From Klebsiella aerogenes KCTC 2190 (GTDB lineage: Bacteria; Pseudomonadota; Gammaproteobacteria; Enterobacterales; Enterobacteriaceae), in contig NC_015663.1 in the NCBI RefSeq assembly GCF_000215745.1, positions 4,092,001-4,156,000 of the forward strand: a stretch of DNA of 64,000 bases. The letters run 5' to 3'. This document shows, piece by piece, positions 31,607 to 39,813 of the stretch; within the stretch, counting starts at the first letter, position 1, and the number at the start of each line of letters is the position of its first letter. A program made the position numbers and the translations under genes. The notes under the pieces are model-generated. The model was not told the DNA's origin and did not search any database. It worked only from the letters and a program-made list of their open reading frames with translations.

Positions 31607-32644
31607 ATGAACAGACAACCGCTCGCGCCCCCCGCGCATTGCACCTTTGAACCCCAGGACTGGCTGCGGCTGGCAAAATGCTGGCATCCGGTGGCGCGCA
31701 GCGCTGATATCGGCCCGCAACCGGTGAAAGCCACCCTGCTGGATGAAAAACTGGTTATCTATCGCCTGCACGAACGAGTCGTAGTCGCCCGCGATGTCTG
31801 TCCCCACCGCGGGGTACCATTGACGTTAGGTTTTCATGACGAAGAAGGTATCATTTGCCCTTATCACGGCCTGCGCTTTGGGGAAGATGGCCGCTGTAAC
31901 CGAATCCCCTCCAGCCCAAATCAGCCGATACCGGCGAAATTAAATCTGACCTGCTACGCGGCGGAAGAACACTATGGTCTGGTGTGGGTGTGTCTCGATT
32001 ATGATGCTGACAATCCCCCGCGGTTACCGACCATGCCGCACTGGGCAGACGACGGATTCCAGCAACTGACCTGCCCGGCGTTTGAGGTCAATGGCTTTGC
32101 AGGCCGTCAGGTTGAAGGGTTTCTTGATGTGGCGCATTTTGCGTGGATCCATACCGACACCTTCGCCGATGCGGAGAATCAACAGGTTCCTGACTACCTG
32201 CCTGAGGAAACGGAAAACGGGTTTGTCGTCGACTACTGGAGTACGGTCGGCAATTATCCGGCAAGCGCCGGTTACCGGGCTCCGGAGGGATTTCAATGGC
32301 TGCGTCGCTTTGAGATGCATTTGCCCTTTACCGCCACCCTGACGATTCATTTTCCCGGTGAGGCCCGGCTGGTTATTATGAATGCCGCCTCGCCCGTCTC
32401 ATCACGGGTCACGCGGATGTTTGCTCCAATCGCCCGCAATTTCGATCTGCATGTGCCGGTGGAGGAGGTCTACGCCTTCAACCTTCGCGTTTTTGAAGAA
32501 GACCGGCTGATGGTCGAGAGCCAGCGCCCGGAGACGCTACCTCTGGATCTTACCCTGGAAGCACATATTCCAGCCGACCGTAGCTCAATTGCCTACCGTC
32601 GCGGCTTGAAGCGGCTGGGTTTCGGTGAGTTTTTCCTGGTCTGA
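31607..32644 (+). CDS. hpxD: Rieske oxygenase HpxD, molybdenum-free (hypo)xanthine hydroxylase
   Basis: This is a 345-residue terminal oxygenase. The Rieske [2Fe-2S] ligands are C65 and H67 (DVCPHRGV) and C84 and H87 (IICPYHGLRFG). The mononuclear-iron ligands are H177 and H182 in FLDVAHFAWIHTDTF. It resembles phthalate and vanillate oxygenases. With HpxE it hydroxylates hypoxanthine to xanthine to urate, a job done by a molybdoenzyme in most organisms. It is followed at 15 bp by hpxE, its electron donor. Confidence 0.95.
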   Translation: MNRQPLAPPAHCTFEPQDWLRLAKCWHPVARSADIGPQPVKATLLDEKLVIYRLHERVVVARDVCPHRGVPLTLGFHDEEGIICPYHGLRFGEDGRCNRIPSSPNQPIPAKLNLTCYAAEEHYGLVWVCLDYDADNPPRLPTMPHWADDGFQQLTCPAFEVNGFAGRQVEGFLDVAHFAWIHTDTFADAENQQVPDYLPEETENGFVVDYWSTVGNYPASAGYRAPEGFQWLRRFEMHLPFTATLTIHFPGEARLVIMNAASPVSSRVTRMFAPIARNFDLHVPVEEVYAFNLRVFEEDRLMVESQRPETLPLDLTLEAHIPADRSSIAYRRGLKRLGFGEFFLV

Positions 32645-32659
32645 GCAAGGAGTTATACG

Positions 32660-33628
32660 ATGAGAACTCTAATTGAGGTGGTTGTCGATGGTCTCTGGCG
32701 TGAAGGAGAACATAATCTGGCGGTCAGGCTGGTGACGCCTGACGGCGACCCATTACCCGCATGGCAGCCCGGCGCCCATATCGATCTGCATCTGGCGAAC
32801 GGCGTGACCCGTCAGTACTCACTCACCGGCAGCCACCGCAGGCTGGAACGTTATCTGATTTGCGTGGCGCGATCGGCAGAATCGCGCGGCGGTTCGCGCT
32901 ACATCCATGAGACGCTGCGACCGGGTCAGAGGCTGATGATTTCGCTACCACGAAACCAATTTGCCCTGCAGACGGCGCGACACGTCACCCTGATGGCCGC
33001 CGGGATTGGCATTACGCCGCTGTATAGCATGGCGCGGGCGTTAGCGGCGCAAGGAAAGCCATTTACCTTGCATTATTACCTCAAGCGCCTTGAAAACGGC
33101 GCCCTGGTAGCCGCGATTGCCCGCAAGCTGGCACCTGAAAACGTGAGGATTTATAGCTCAGCTGAAGGCGAGAGCCCACGAGAAAATTTGCCAGGAAGGT
33201 TGAGCGTTCCTCACCGTGAGGATCGGCTTTACCTGTGTGGTCCGGCGGGATTTATGGCCGCCGTGCGCCAGGCGGCGGCGATACAAGGCTGGCAGGCTGA
33301 GCAGATCCATGAGGAGGCGTTTCAGGCGTCAATGCCCGCCAACGACGTTCGGCAGGAAGAGACGTTTACGGTAACGCTCGCCTCTTCTGGCCAGTGCTGG
33401 CCTGTCGCCGCCAATCAAACCATCGTGCAGGTATTACAGGAAAATGGTGTGGCAGTGCCACTCTCCTGTGAGATGGGTATTTGCGGCGCCTGTCTGACCA
33501 GGGTGGTCGAGGGAGAGGTGGATCATCGTGATACGGTGCAGTCAGCAGCAGAAAAATGCGCCATCGTGCAGCATGTCGCGCTGTGCTGCTCCCGCAGCCG
33601 CAGCACGAATTTGCTTATTGATTTATAA
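32660..33628 (+). CDS. hpxE: HpxE reductase of the (hypo)xanthine hydroxylase
   Basis: This is a 322-residue phthalate-dioxygenase-reductase type flavoprotein. It has an FMN-binding barrel (RQYSLTGSHRRLERYLICVAR), an NAD domain (LMAAGIGITPLYSMARAL, then LYLCGPAGFMAAVR), and a C-terminal plant-type [2Fe-2S] domain with C270, C275, C278 (SCEMGICGACLTR) and C309/C310. It passes electrons from NADH to HpxD. An AAGGAG Shine-Dalgarno precedes the ATG. A hairpin terminator follows directly, closing the purine cluster. Confidence 0.95.
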   Translation: MRTLIEVVVDGLWREGEHNLAVRLVTPDGDPLPAWQPGAHIDLHLANGVTRQYSLTGSHRRLERYLICVARSAESRGGSRYIHETLRPGQRLMISLPRNQFALQTARHVTLMAAGIGITPLYSMARALAAQGKPFTLHYYLKRLENGALVAAIARKLAPENVRIYSSAEGESPRENLPGRLSVPHREDRLYLCGPAGFMAAVRQAAAIQGWQAEQIHEEAFQASMPANDVRQEETFTVTLASSGQCWPVAANQTIVQVLQENGVAVPLSCEMGICGACLTRVVEGEVDHRDTVQSAAEKCAIVQHVALCCSRSRSTNLLIDL

Positions 33629-33633
33629 AATAA

Positions 33634-33652
33634 GGCCAGGCTAAAACTGGCC
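33634..33652. terminator. Terminator between hpxE and the membrane protein gene
   Basis: GGCCAG-CTAAAA-containing loop-CTGGCC forms a 6-bp stem in the 39-bp gap between the convergent hpxE and the gene ending at 33668. A T-rich CCCTTTTC lies further on. Confidence 0.6.
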
Positions 33653-33667
33653 TGTTGCCGCCCTTTT

Positions 33668-34270
33668 CTAACGTGAAGCGCGGCGCAGCGTCTGGCGCTG
33701 AATATTAAGCTGTTTTCGCCAGACCCTGTTATGTAGATAAAGGGCGTTTGCACGGTAAAAAGTCTGGCTATTAATGCATCGGATACCGCCTAAAATGAAT
33801 ACAAACCCCAGCACGGCGCTAATGAGAAATCCTGGTTTTAGTCCGGCGCCGAATAATGCCCCCAGGCAAACAGAAAGAAAATAAACAATCGCAACCAGAC
33901 CGCTAAAAGCCATCAAAGCCAGTGATAATTTAAGCGCCAGAAAATTGCCTCTGGCAACGAAGTACATCGTCAGTACCATTATCAGACTATAAATTAGCGA
34001 TACAGGCACAATCGCCGCCATCACGGCATACTGCGGCAGCCCAAATAGCTCGAACACCGCCAACCAGAGATAAGGTTGAGCCAGGGCAAAAGCGAACATG
34101 CTCAGAATCATAGCCCCTACCAGCGGTATTCCTGACATATGCCAGCCGACCGGAATACCCATCCGGTCTTTTAATCTGTCTTTAAGCTTTTCAAGCTGCT
34201 GCGGATCGTTAGTGTCCATTTTTCGAGAAACAACGGCACTTAAAATAAGGTTTCTGGTAATATATTTCAT
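33668..34270 (-). CDS. Polytopic membrane protein, candidate immunity protein of the adjacent toxin
   Basis: This is a 200-residue protein I do not recognise. The first 45 residues are charged and cytoplasmic (DPQQLEKLKDRLKDRMG), then about four transmembrane helices fill 45-165, and the tail is basic (RVWRKQLNIQRQTLRRASR). It starts 8 bp after the gene at 34279-35253, whose product has a glycine/alanine-rich hydrophobic core. A toxin with membrane-inserting segments followed by a multi-TM protein fits a pore-forming effector and its inner-membrane immunity protein. The tail layout (INSQTFYRANALYLHNR) loosely resembles that of the membrane protein at 38192-38779. Function is inference. Confidence 0.7.
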   Translation of the reverse strand: MKYITRNLILSAVVSRKMDTNDPQQLEKLKDRLKDRMGIPVGWHMSGIPLVGAMILSMFAFALAQPYLWLAVFELFGLPQYAVMAAIVPVSLIYSLIMVLTMYFVARGNFLALKLSLALMAFSGLVAIVYFLSVCLGALFGAGLKPGFLISAVLGFVFILGGIRCINSQTFYRANALYLHNRVWRKQLNIQRQTLRRASR

Positions 34271-34278
34271 GATTATTA

Positions 34279-35253
34279 TTAATGAGTTCCCAACAAGGAG
34301 AATGACTGAATAAGGCCAATGGCATATTGTGTTGAGGCCCTCATATTTTGCGGATTACGGATTGTTCCAGTCATGGCGCTACCCGCAAATGCGGAGGTAT
34401 TCACTACCGCCGTGGTTAATTCACGTTGTAAGCTTCTCTGTAAGGCATCAGAAGGAAAGCGTTTGGGATAAAACCCTGCACGCATAGCGGCTTTAATTCC
34501 TGTATTCGATATTCCAGGGTTTTGCGCACGAATAATTTCTTCCGTAATTCGGCGACGTTCCGCACGGTTTAGCCCTTTAAGCCAGGTTATCACATTCGTT
34601 GAAGTGCTAGCTTTCATCATCTTATATGTTTCTATCGTGCTTCTCAGCCCAGCTCCGGCACCCGCAAGCGAAACAATATCTAATGCGGTACTTGTTGCCA
34701 CATACCATGATTCGCTGTCGAGCCATGTGACTACATCATCATGATCTGTTGCAATCAGGGTAATACGACCTAAACCAATAAAACATTGCGCGACTGTAGC
34801 TACCGTTCCCGCAGTAATAATCGCAGCAACAACACCGGATGCCCCTGCGGTTATTGGAACGGCGGCACCTGCGCCGACAGCCAAAACTCCCGTTACGACA
34901 GCCGCACCGCATGAAATAGCCGTTGAGGTGATCTCGTTTGCCAGGGATGGCGTCTGAATCGTATGATTTAGTGCTTTGGTGGCATTATATGCCGAAGGTT
35001 GAGCATTTATTCGGGTAACGATAACGTGGGTGACGGTGCTTTTATTTTCCTGAGCAATATTTCTGGACGGTCTAACAAGCCACTGCTGGCTACCGTCAGA
35101 ATAAATAATACCTGCATGGTTAAAATCTCGGGAACAATCCAATTGATTGGCCAGAGCCTTAAAATCAAAATCATTGCCTGAGGTCAGTCCCAGACTCCTT
35201 GCAAAACCATAATCGGGTAAATTGTTTTTTGCAAACTCTCCAGGCATTGTCAT
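34279..35253 (-). CDS. Candidate T6SS effector with hydrophobic glycine/alanine-rich core
   Basis: This is a 324-residue protein of unassigned function. An N-terminal soluble part (about 1-95, with NHAGIIYSDGSQQWLVRPSR) precedes a long apolar stretch at about 105-160 (GAAVVTGVLAVGAGAAVPIT, then VVAAIITAGTVATVAQCFIG). A second apolar patch lies at 190-205 (ALDIVSLAGAGAG), and the C-terminal half is basic and helical (GLNRAERRRITEEIIRAQNPG). There is no signal peptide. This is the shape of pore-forming or membrane-acting T6SS cargo, and a multi-TM candidate immunity gene follows at 8 bp. A GGAGAG Shine-Dalgarno precedes the ATG. No enzyme motif was recognised. Confidence 0.7.
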   Translation of the reverse strand: MTMPGEFAKNNLPDYGFARSLGLTSGNDFDFKALANQLDCSRDFNHAGIIYSDGSQQWLVRPSRNIAQENKSTVTHVIVTRINAQPSAYNATKALNHTIQTPSLANEITSTAISCGAAVVTGVLAVGAGAAVPITAGASGVVAAIITAGTVATVAQCFIGLGRITLIATDHDDVVTWLDSESWYVATSTALDIVSLAGAGAGLRSTIETYKMMKASTSTNVITWLKGLNRAERRRITEEIIRAQNPGISNTGIKAAMRAGFYPKRFPSDALQRSLQRELTTAVVNTSAFAGSAMTGTIRNPQNMRASTQYAIGLIQSFSLLGTH

Positions 35254-35356
35254 TGATTCTCTCCATGCATATGGGCATCTATTTTATGCCCTAAAGGTTA
35301 ATTGCTATAGAAATATAAAAATTCAGGATTATTCCGAATGGACGTTGTTACTCCAC

Positions 35357-36196
35357 TTACCCCATCGCCTGGGACATCAGGCTAAAAAGACGTACATCAT
35401 AGCTGTGGCGGCAAATATCCCCCTTCACCATTGCCAACGGCCGATCCGCCAGCGTGAACCCGTTTTGCCCAAGCCAGTGGGTAAACGATTCATGTTGGCC
35501 TTCCGGGCAATCGAGTCGCACAAACTCGCCGGCGAGCGTCGTCAGAAAACTAGCACATAACGCCTGCGCATGATCGCTTCGGCTGGCCACCACCGGCCCG
35601 ATTACATAGCCTCGGCCCATGCGGCGACAGGCGGCCCAGGCGCAAATCTGCTCCTGGCTATTGCGGATAACGGCAAGGTGCGCGTTGGCCAGCAGCCAGC
35701 GGATAAGACGCTCTCGTTGAGCGCCCCAAGCCTTGCCATCCAACAGAGCTAGCTGTGATATATCGGCGACCGTCGCGGCAGAGATGCCGATGCCCGAAGA
35801 AGCAACGGCAGGTAATGCGTGGGCGTGCCATTGCTGGAGAAATCCTGCCGGACGGAAACCAAACTTACGATATAACGGTTCTCCGGCAGGCGTGGCGTGC
35901 AGTTGGATAGTGCGGCTGCCCAGCCTCTCTAATTGAGCGGCAAAGAGCTTCTTGCCAAGCCCTTTACCCTGCAGCTGTTTAGCCACCAGCACCAGGCCGA
36001 TAGTGGCGTGATGTTGACCCCAGCGCCAGCATAGCGTCGTGCCACAGAGTTCGCCTTCTACTTCCGCCACAATACCCTCACCTAGCGTGAAGGCGCACAG
36101 CCAGTCTTCACGACGATGCGGCCAATCCATCTGCTGGCTAAGCATCAGGCCACCGCTAATATCGGAGGCCCGCATTTTTCTCAACACGATTGCCAT
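35357..36196 (-). CDS. GNAT-family acetyltransferase with tandem domains
   Basis: This is a 279-residue protein. The ATG at 36196 gives the typical start MAIVLRKMRASDISGGL; the longer open frame runs back into the channel gene. The first GNAT domain (1-135) has the acetyl-CoA loop in GLVLVAKQLQGKGLGKKLFAAQLERLG, a fair Q/RxxGxG/A match. The second half (about 150-279) is a degenerate GNAT-like domain (GRGYVIGPVVASRSDHAQALCASFL). It follows the channel gene by 7 bp on the same strand, so they are co-transcribed. The substrate is unknown. Confidence 0.87.
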   Translation of the reverse strand: MAIVLRKMRASDISGGLMLSQQMDWPHRREDWLCAFTLGEGIVAEVEGELCGTTLCWRWGQHHATIGLVLVAKQLQGKGLGKKLFAAQLERLGSRTIQLHATPAGEPLYRKFGFRPAGFLQQWHAHALPAVASSGIGISAATVADISQLALLDGKAWGAQRERLIRWLLANAHLAVIRNSQEQICAWAACRRMGRGYVIGPVVASRSDHAQALCASFLTTLAGEFVRLDCPEGQHESFTHWLGQNGFTLADRPLAMVKGDICRHSYDVRLFSLMSQAMG

Positions 36197-36203
36197 CTCC
36201 CGG

Positions 36204-37460
36204 TCACCCCTCAGTTGGCGGCGGTGAACTGGCGCGGCTGGCGTTTTCCTGCGATAAGCGCCAGAAATCATGCCCGGCGGGATACTGGTAAAGACGCAGT
36301 GAAAACTGCCCGGCCACGGCGGTAATGTATTCAAAAATAGCAGACTGGGTGTTCTCGTAATCCATCCACAGCGTCGAGGAGGTAAAGCAGTAGATTTCCA
36401 GCGGCAGCCCGGACGGCGACGGTTTTAACGTTCGCGCTACGATGTACATATCTTTAATGATATCCGGCCGTTCGGCGAGATAGCTCATCAGGTAATGGCG
36501 AAACAGCGTCAGGTTAGTCAACCCGTTATCAATAAACCAGCGATCCGCGACGCCGCCCGGATCCCGGCCATCCAGTAATTTACTGAGCGGCTCACTCACC
36601 CCACGGATTGCCAGCATCGGGGTTAACATCTCCTGATTCAGGAAGGTTACCGAGTGCTGATCGATATTAATACTGCGCATGATCCTTCGTGCGCCGGACG
36701 AGAACATCGCCTGCCAGTTGGTATACGTTTCTGTAAGGAAATTCTTGGTCGGAATACGCGAAATGGTGTTGTCCCAGTTACGGATAGTAATGGTATGCAG
36801 CGCGATATCCGTCACTTCCCCGCTCAGGTTCTTGTCGGGCATTTCGATCCAGTCGCCCAGTTGCAGGACATCGTTGGACGATAGCTGGACGTTGGCCACC
36901 AGCGACAGCAAGGTATGTTGAAACACTAACATCAGCACCGCCGCGACGGCGCCGAGGCTGGAAATGATAATCACCGGTGATTTATTCGACATCACGGCGA
37001 GGATCATAATCGCGGCCAGAATGTGAACTAAGATTTTGCCTATCTGGATATAGCCTTTGATGGAGTGGTTTTTGCGCTTGGTCTTACGCAGATAAGAGCT
37101 ATTGACGATATCCAGCATTTCGTTGAAGAAGATCGACAGAAAAATAAAAAACAAAATTCCGCAGATGGTATTAATCGCCGTTACCAGCGATGCCGGCATA
37201 TTGGGCATAAACTGCAGAACATAGTAGACGATAATAACCGGAATGAAGTTTGACAGTTTCTCGGCGATACGGCGGTCTTTTTCCAGCGGTACGTCCTGTT
37301 TATGGCTGGCGAAGAACACCTTGCGTATCACTTTAATCAGCAAAAACTTGCACAAAAGATGGGCAAAGATGCCGGAGACGACCAGCAGAATAAGGTTAAA
37401 GCCGATCGCTAATGCCGGATTACTTTCAATAAACGTCAACAGATGATTCAAATACGCCAT
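36204..37460 (-). CDS. MscS-family mechanosensitive channel, YbdG/MscM-like
   Basis: This is a 418-residue inner-membrane protein with four or five N-terminal helices, then the MscS pore helix and beta domain (VIIISSLGAVAAVLMLVFQHTLLSLVANVQL, then DWIEMPDKNLSGEVTDIALHTITIRNWDNTISRIPTKNFL). The TM3 glycine/alanine pattern and the xGxVxxIxLxxTxIR strand are characteristic. The large C-terminal cytoplasmic extension fits YbdG of E. coli, a miniconductance channel that responds to osmotic downshift. It stands upstream of the GNAT gene. Confidence 0.9.
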   Translation of the reverse strand: MAYLNHLLTFIESNPALAIGFNLILLVVSGIFAHLLCKFLLIKVIRKVFFASHKQDVPLEKDRRIAEKLSNFIPVIIVYYVLQFMPNMPASLVTAINTICGILFFIFLSIFFNEMLDIVNSSYLRKTKRKNHSIKGYIQIGKILVHILAAIMILAVMSNKSPVIIISSLGAVAAVLMLVFQHTLLSLVANVQLSSNDVLQLGDWIEMPDKNLSGEVTDIALHTITIRNWDNTISRIPTKNFLTETYTNWQAMFSSGARRIMRSINIDQHSVTFLNQEMLTPMLAIRGVSEPLSKLLDGRDPGGVADRWFIDNGLTNLTLFRHYLMSYLAERPDIIKDMYIVARTLKPSPSGLPLEIYCFTSSTLWMDYENTQSAIFEYITAVAGQFSLRLYQYPAGHDFWRLSQENASRASSPPPTEG

Positions 37461-37684
37461 GCGTTATCGCCTGAATAAATATGCCCTTTTGTATTAGCCC
37501 TTCACTCTCGGCTATTAATACAAAAATTTAACCAATGTGCATCATGACATGTCCAAGCCGGATAAGTCCACGCTTTGCGCGGGTGATCACATTCATTGTA
37601 TAAATATGTTCATTTGCATTAATGATGCTCTGCGCCCACTATTAAGGGGCCCGAAATGAGGACATATCAACTCCAGGAGGAAAC

Positions 37685-38134
37685 ATGTTCAAAGCACTTG
37701 CCGCCATCGTCGCACTCACCGCATCCGCCAGCGTCATGGCGCAAAGCGATGTTACGCTGACTTCACTTGCCAAAGATAATGCGACCAAAGCGTCGTTCAG
37801 CCAGATGGTAAAAGGCCATAAGCTCCCGGCCTGGGTTAACAGCGGTGGTACCGGATCCCCGGCACAAACCGTGAAACTGGGATCTGAATCCTGGCAGGTA
37901 TTAAGCGCCTGTAAACCACACGATTGTGGAAGCGAACGTATCGCCGTGATCTGGTCTGAAAAATCCAAACAGATGGCGGGCGTCTTCTCAGTGGTTGATG
38001 AGAAGACATCGCAAGAAAAACTGACCTGGCTTAACGTCAGCGATGCGCTGTCGATTGATGGCAAAACCGTGTTGTTTGCCGCGCTGAGCGGCAGCCTTGA
38101 AAACCATCCTGACGCGTTTAATTACCCGCAATAA
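37685..38134 (+). CDS. ivy: Inhibitor of vertebrate lysozyme Ivy
   Basis: This is a 149-residue periplasmic protein with a signal peptide (MFKALAAIVALTASASVMA). It inhibits C-type lysozyme. The inhibitory loop CKPHDCGSER, with its disulfide, is intact, as are GHKLPAWV and the C-terminal TVLFAALSGSLENHPDAFNYP, closely matching E. coli Ivy. It protects peptidoglycan from host or predatory lysozyme. It is monocistronic on the plus strand, with a GGAGG Shine-Dalgarno and an AT-rich promoter region at 37461-37684 divergent from the channel gene. Confidence 0.95.
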   Translation: MFKALAAIVALTASASVMAQSDVTLTSLAKDNATKASFSQMVKGHKLPAWVNSGGTGSPAQTVKLGSESWQVLSACKPHDCGSERIAVIWSEKSKQMAGVFSVVDEKTSQEKLTWLNVSDALSIDGKTVLFAALSGSLENHPDAFNYPQ

Positions 38135-38141
38135 ACAAAAT

Positions 38142-38170
38142 CCCTGGCTATCCGTTGATAGTCAGGGGTT
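38142..38170. terminator. Terminator after ivy
   Basis: CCCTGGCTATC and GATAGTCAGGG form an 11-bp stem (one G-T) with a CGTT loop, 7 bp after the ivy stop and before the convergent membrane gene. The T run after it is short. Confidence 0.7.
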
Positions 38171-38191
38171 GCTCACCGCCTTTACCACTCC

Positions 38192-38779
38192 CTATTTGCG
38201 CTGCCGGCGTAGTTTGCCCGCGAGAAGAGCCAACCGATGGCTACGACAATAAATCGTGAACAGCACGAATCCCTGGCGGTTAAATATTAGCCGGCAACAC
38301 AGTAATGCCAGCGCGGCGAATGCCAGCGGCCAGAGGCTTTCACCTGCGCTGACCATCGCTCTCAACGCTTGCGCCGCCGTTGACGCTGAGAGGAGAAGAA
38401 ATAGCGCCAGAAATCCCTTCAGCCCGAGGGTATAACCGCGAGCCAGCAACACGCCGCTGGTCAACAGAAAAATAACCACCACTAGCGCTGGTACAAAGAA
38501 ACTCGCTACCCGTATCGGCGCAGAGAATGGCGGGAGCGTCTGCAAAAATGGTAGCAGATTGAATGCAAAAGCCACTAAGAACAGTGGGAATAGCGCGGCG
38601 ACCGGAAATGGGTTTTGCCGGGGACGTTCGCCAGGTGGACGCGAAAAGTAGCGTTCAAGTTCTGGCGTGGAGTGATTCAGTGAGGTGCCGTCCCGGCGCG
38701 CAATAGCGCGGTCTATCTCCCGGCCATGCTGCAGGAGATCGTAAAAAGGCTTCCCGAGAATGATGTTCAGGTATGGCAT
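38192..38779 (-). CDS. T6SS-linked polytopic membrane protein, possible orphan immunity protein
   Basis: This is a 195-residue protein not recognised by family. A polar N-terminus of about 55 residues is followed by four hydrophobic helices (about 58-160) and a basic tail (RSHRLALLAGKLRRQRK). It lies 14 bp after the PAAR-like gene, where the effector and immunity genes of DUF2169/PAAR-like modules usually stand; no effector gene is present between them. Its general plan matches the candidate immunity protein at 33668-34270. It may be an immunity gene left after effector loss, or itself a membrane-acting cargo. Confidence 0.65.
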   Translation of the reverse strand: MPYLNIILGKPFYDLLQHGREIDRAIARRDGTSLNHSTPELERYFSRPPGERPRQNPFPVAALFPLFLVAFAFNLLPFLQTLPPFSAPIRVASFFVPALVVVIFLLTSGVLLARGYTLGLKGFLALFLLLSASTAAQALRAMVSAGESLWPLAFAALALLCCRLIFNRQGFVLFTIYCRSHRLALLAGKLRRQRK

Positions 38780-38793
38780 CTGGAACGTGTTTC

Positions 38794-39186
38794 CTACGGC
38801 GCCAGCATCAATACCTTGAACTGGCTGGGGACGATGCGCATACCGACCGCATTTGTCGAATTTTGCAGGCTAACGCTGGTTAGACGCGTCGCCGGCGTGC
38901 CTTTTAACAACACGGTAAATGCACCGGTCAGATGACGCGACGGCCCCATCACCGTACCTGACGCCACCCCGGTCGCCACGCCGGGGTTATCGCCGTTGGT
39001 GAGCGGCGTCACCGTCGCCATATTGTGCGCGGGCATGCCCATAAACAGAATATTGAGCGCGTTAGGGATCGCCGTCGGCCCCAGCGCGATGTCCGGATAG
39101 GGAATTGGCGTCGGCGCTGGCATCGGGGTCAGACAGACGTCGGGGAAGGCTAAATCGACACCGAATAGCTGGCAGTTAGCAAACAT
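38794..39186 (-). CDS. PAAR-like spike protein (DUF4150)
   Basis: This is a 130-residue protein. The ATG at 39186 has an AAGGAG Shine-Dalgarno; upstream in-frame sequence belongs to the DUF3540 gene. The sequence opens MFANCQLFGVDLAFPDVCLT and has the Pro-rich PMPAPTPIPYPDIALGP and repeated short beta motifs (GMPAHNMATVTPLTNGD, GVASGTVMGPSRHLTGAFTVLLKG) of DUF4150 tips. These cap the VgrG spike and carry or recruit effectors, often with a DUF2169 adaptor, which is encoded three genes upstream. There is no C-terminal toxin extension here. Confidence 0.88.
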   Translation of the reverse strand: MFANCQLFGVDLAFPDVCLTPMPAPTPIPYPDIALGPTAIPNALNILFMGMPAHNMATVTPLTNGDNPGVATGVASGTVMGPSRHLTGAFTVLLKGTPATRLTSVSLQNSTNAVGMRIVPSQFKVLMLAP

Positions 39187-39196
39187 AATTAGCTCC

Positions 39197-39802
39197 TTAG
39201 CCCATGTGGATCTGTTCTGAATCGACTTTGGTGATCGCTTTTGAGGTGATAACCGTATTGTGCGCATGCAGGCGGGCGTAATCTTCCGCTTTCATATCCA
39301 GCTGCCCGGCGCGCACCTGCTCGGTCTGCCGGGTAGTGCGCAGCAGATTGTGGCTAATTTGCGTCACCGTTTGCCAGACCGATTCGGCGCGTTTGCCAAC
39401 AATACGTGACAGTGTCACCCATGCCGATAGCTTATCGCCGCTGTAGTTCATCTCGCTGATATGGCAGTCCCCCTGCGCGGCATTGACGCACAGCCGCTGA
39501 CCGCTGAGGCTGAGTTCCCCATGGCTTTGAATATGCAGGTCACCCGGTACGCTGAGCTCCGCCTGGCGGCTTTCATCACGCTCCAGCACCGCTAACAGCC
39601 AGATCTGGTTGTCCACGCTGCTGATGAGTACGCGATCCCCAGCCTGCGGCGCGATCAGACAACTGACCGCTCGCCGACAGTGCCAGCCGCGCCCTTCGCT
39701 CTCGACGGTCACGCTACCGTCGGCAAAGCAATGGGTCACCGTGCCGGAAGCCTGCGCCGGCGGCATCACCGCCTGGGCCAGTTTGTGATTAATGGTTGTC
39801 AT
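39197..39802 (-). CDS. DUF3540 family T6SS-associated protein
   Basis: This is a 201-residue protein. The ATG at 39802 has an AAGGAG Shine-Dalgarno 7 nt upstream, better than an ATG 14 codons earlier that overlaps the preceding gene. It has a small beta domain (GTVTHCFADGSVTVESEGRGWHCRRAVSCLI, then GDRVLISSVDNQIWLLAVLERD), then a VgrG/gp5-like repeat stretch (GDLHIQSHGELSLSGQRLCVNA). DUF3540 proteins accompany DUF2169 and PAAR-like DUF4150 genes; the beta repeats suggest a spike-associated adaptor. Function beyond that is not established. Confidence 0.82.
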   Translation of the reverse strand: MTTINHKLAQAVMPPAQASGTVTHCFADGSVTVESEGRGWHCRRAVSCLIAPQAGDRVLISSVDNQIWLLAVLERDESRQAELSVPGDLHIQSHGELSLSGQRLCVNAAQGDCHISEMNYSGDKLSAWVTLSRIVGKRAESVWQTVTQISHNLLRTTRQTEQVRAGQLDMKAEDYARLHAHNTVITSKAITKVDSEQIHMG

Positions 39803-39813
39803 CTGTTGTCTCC

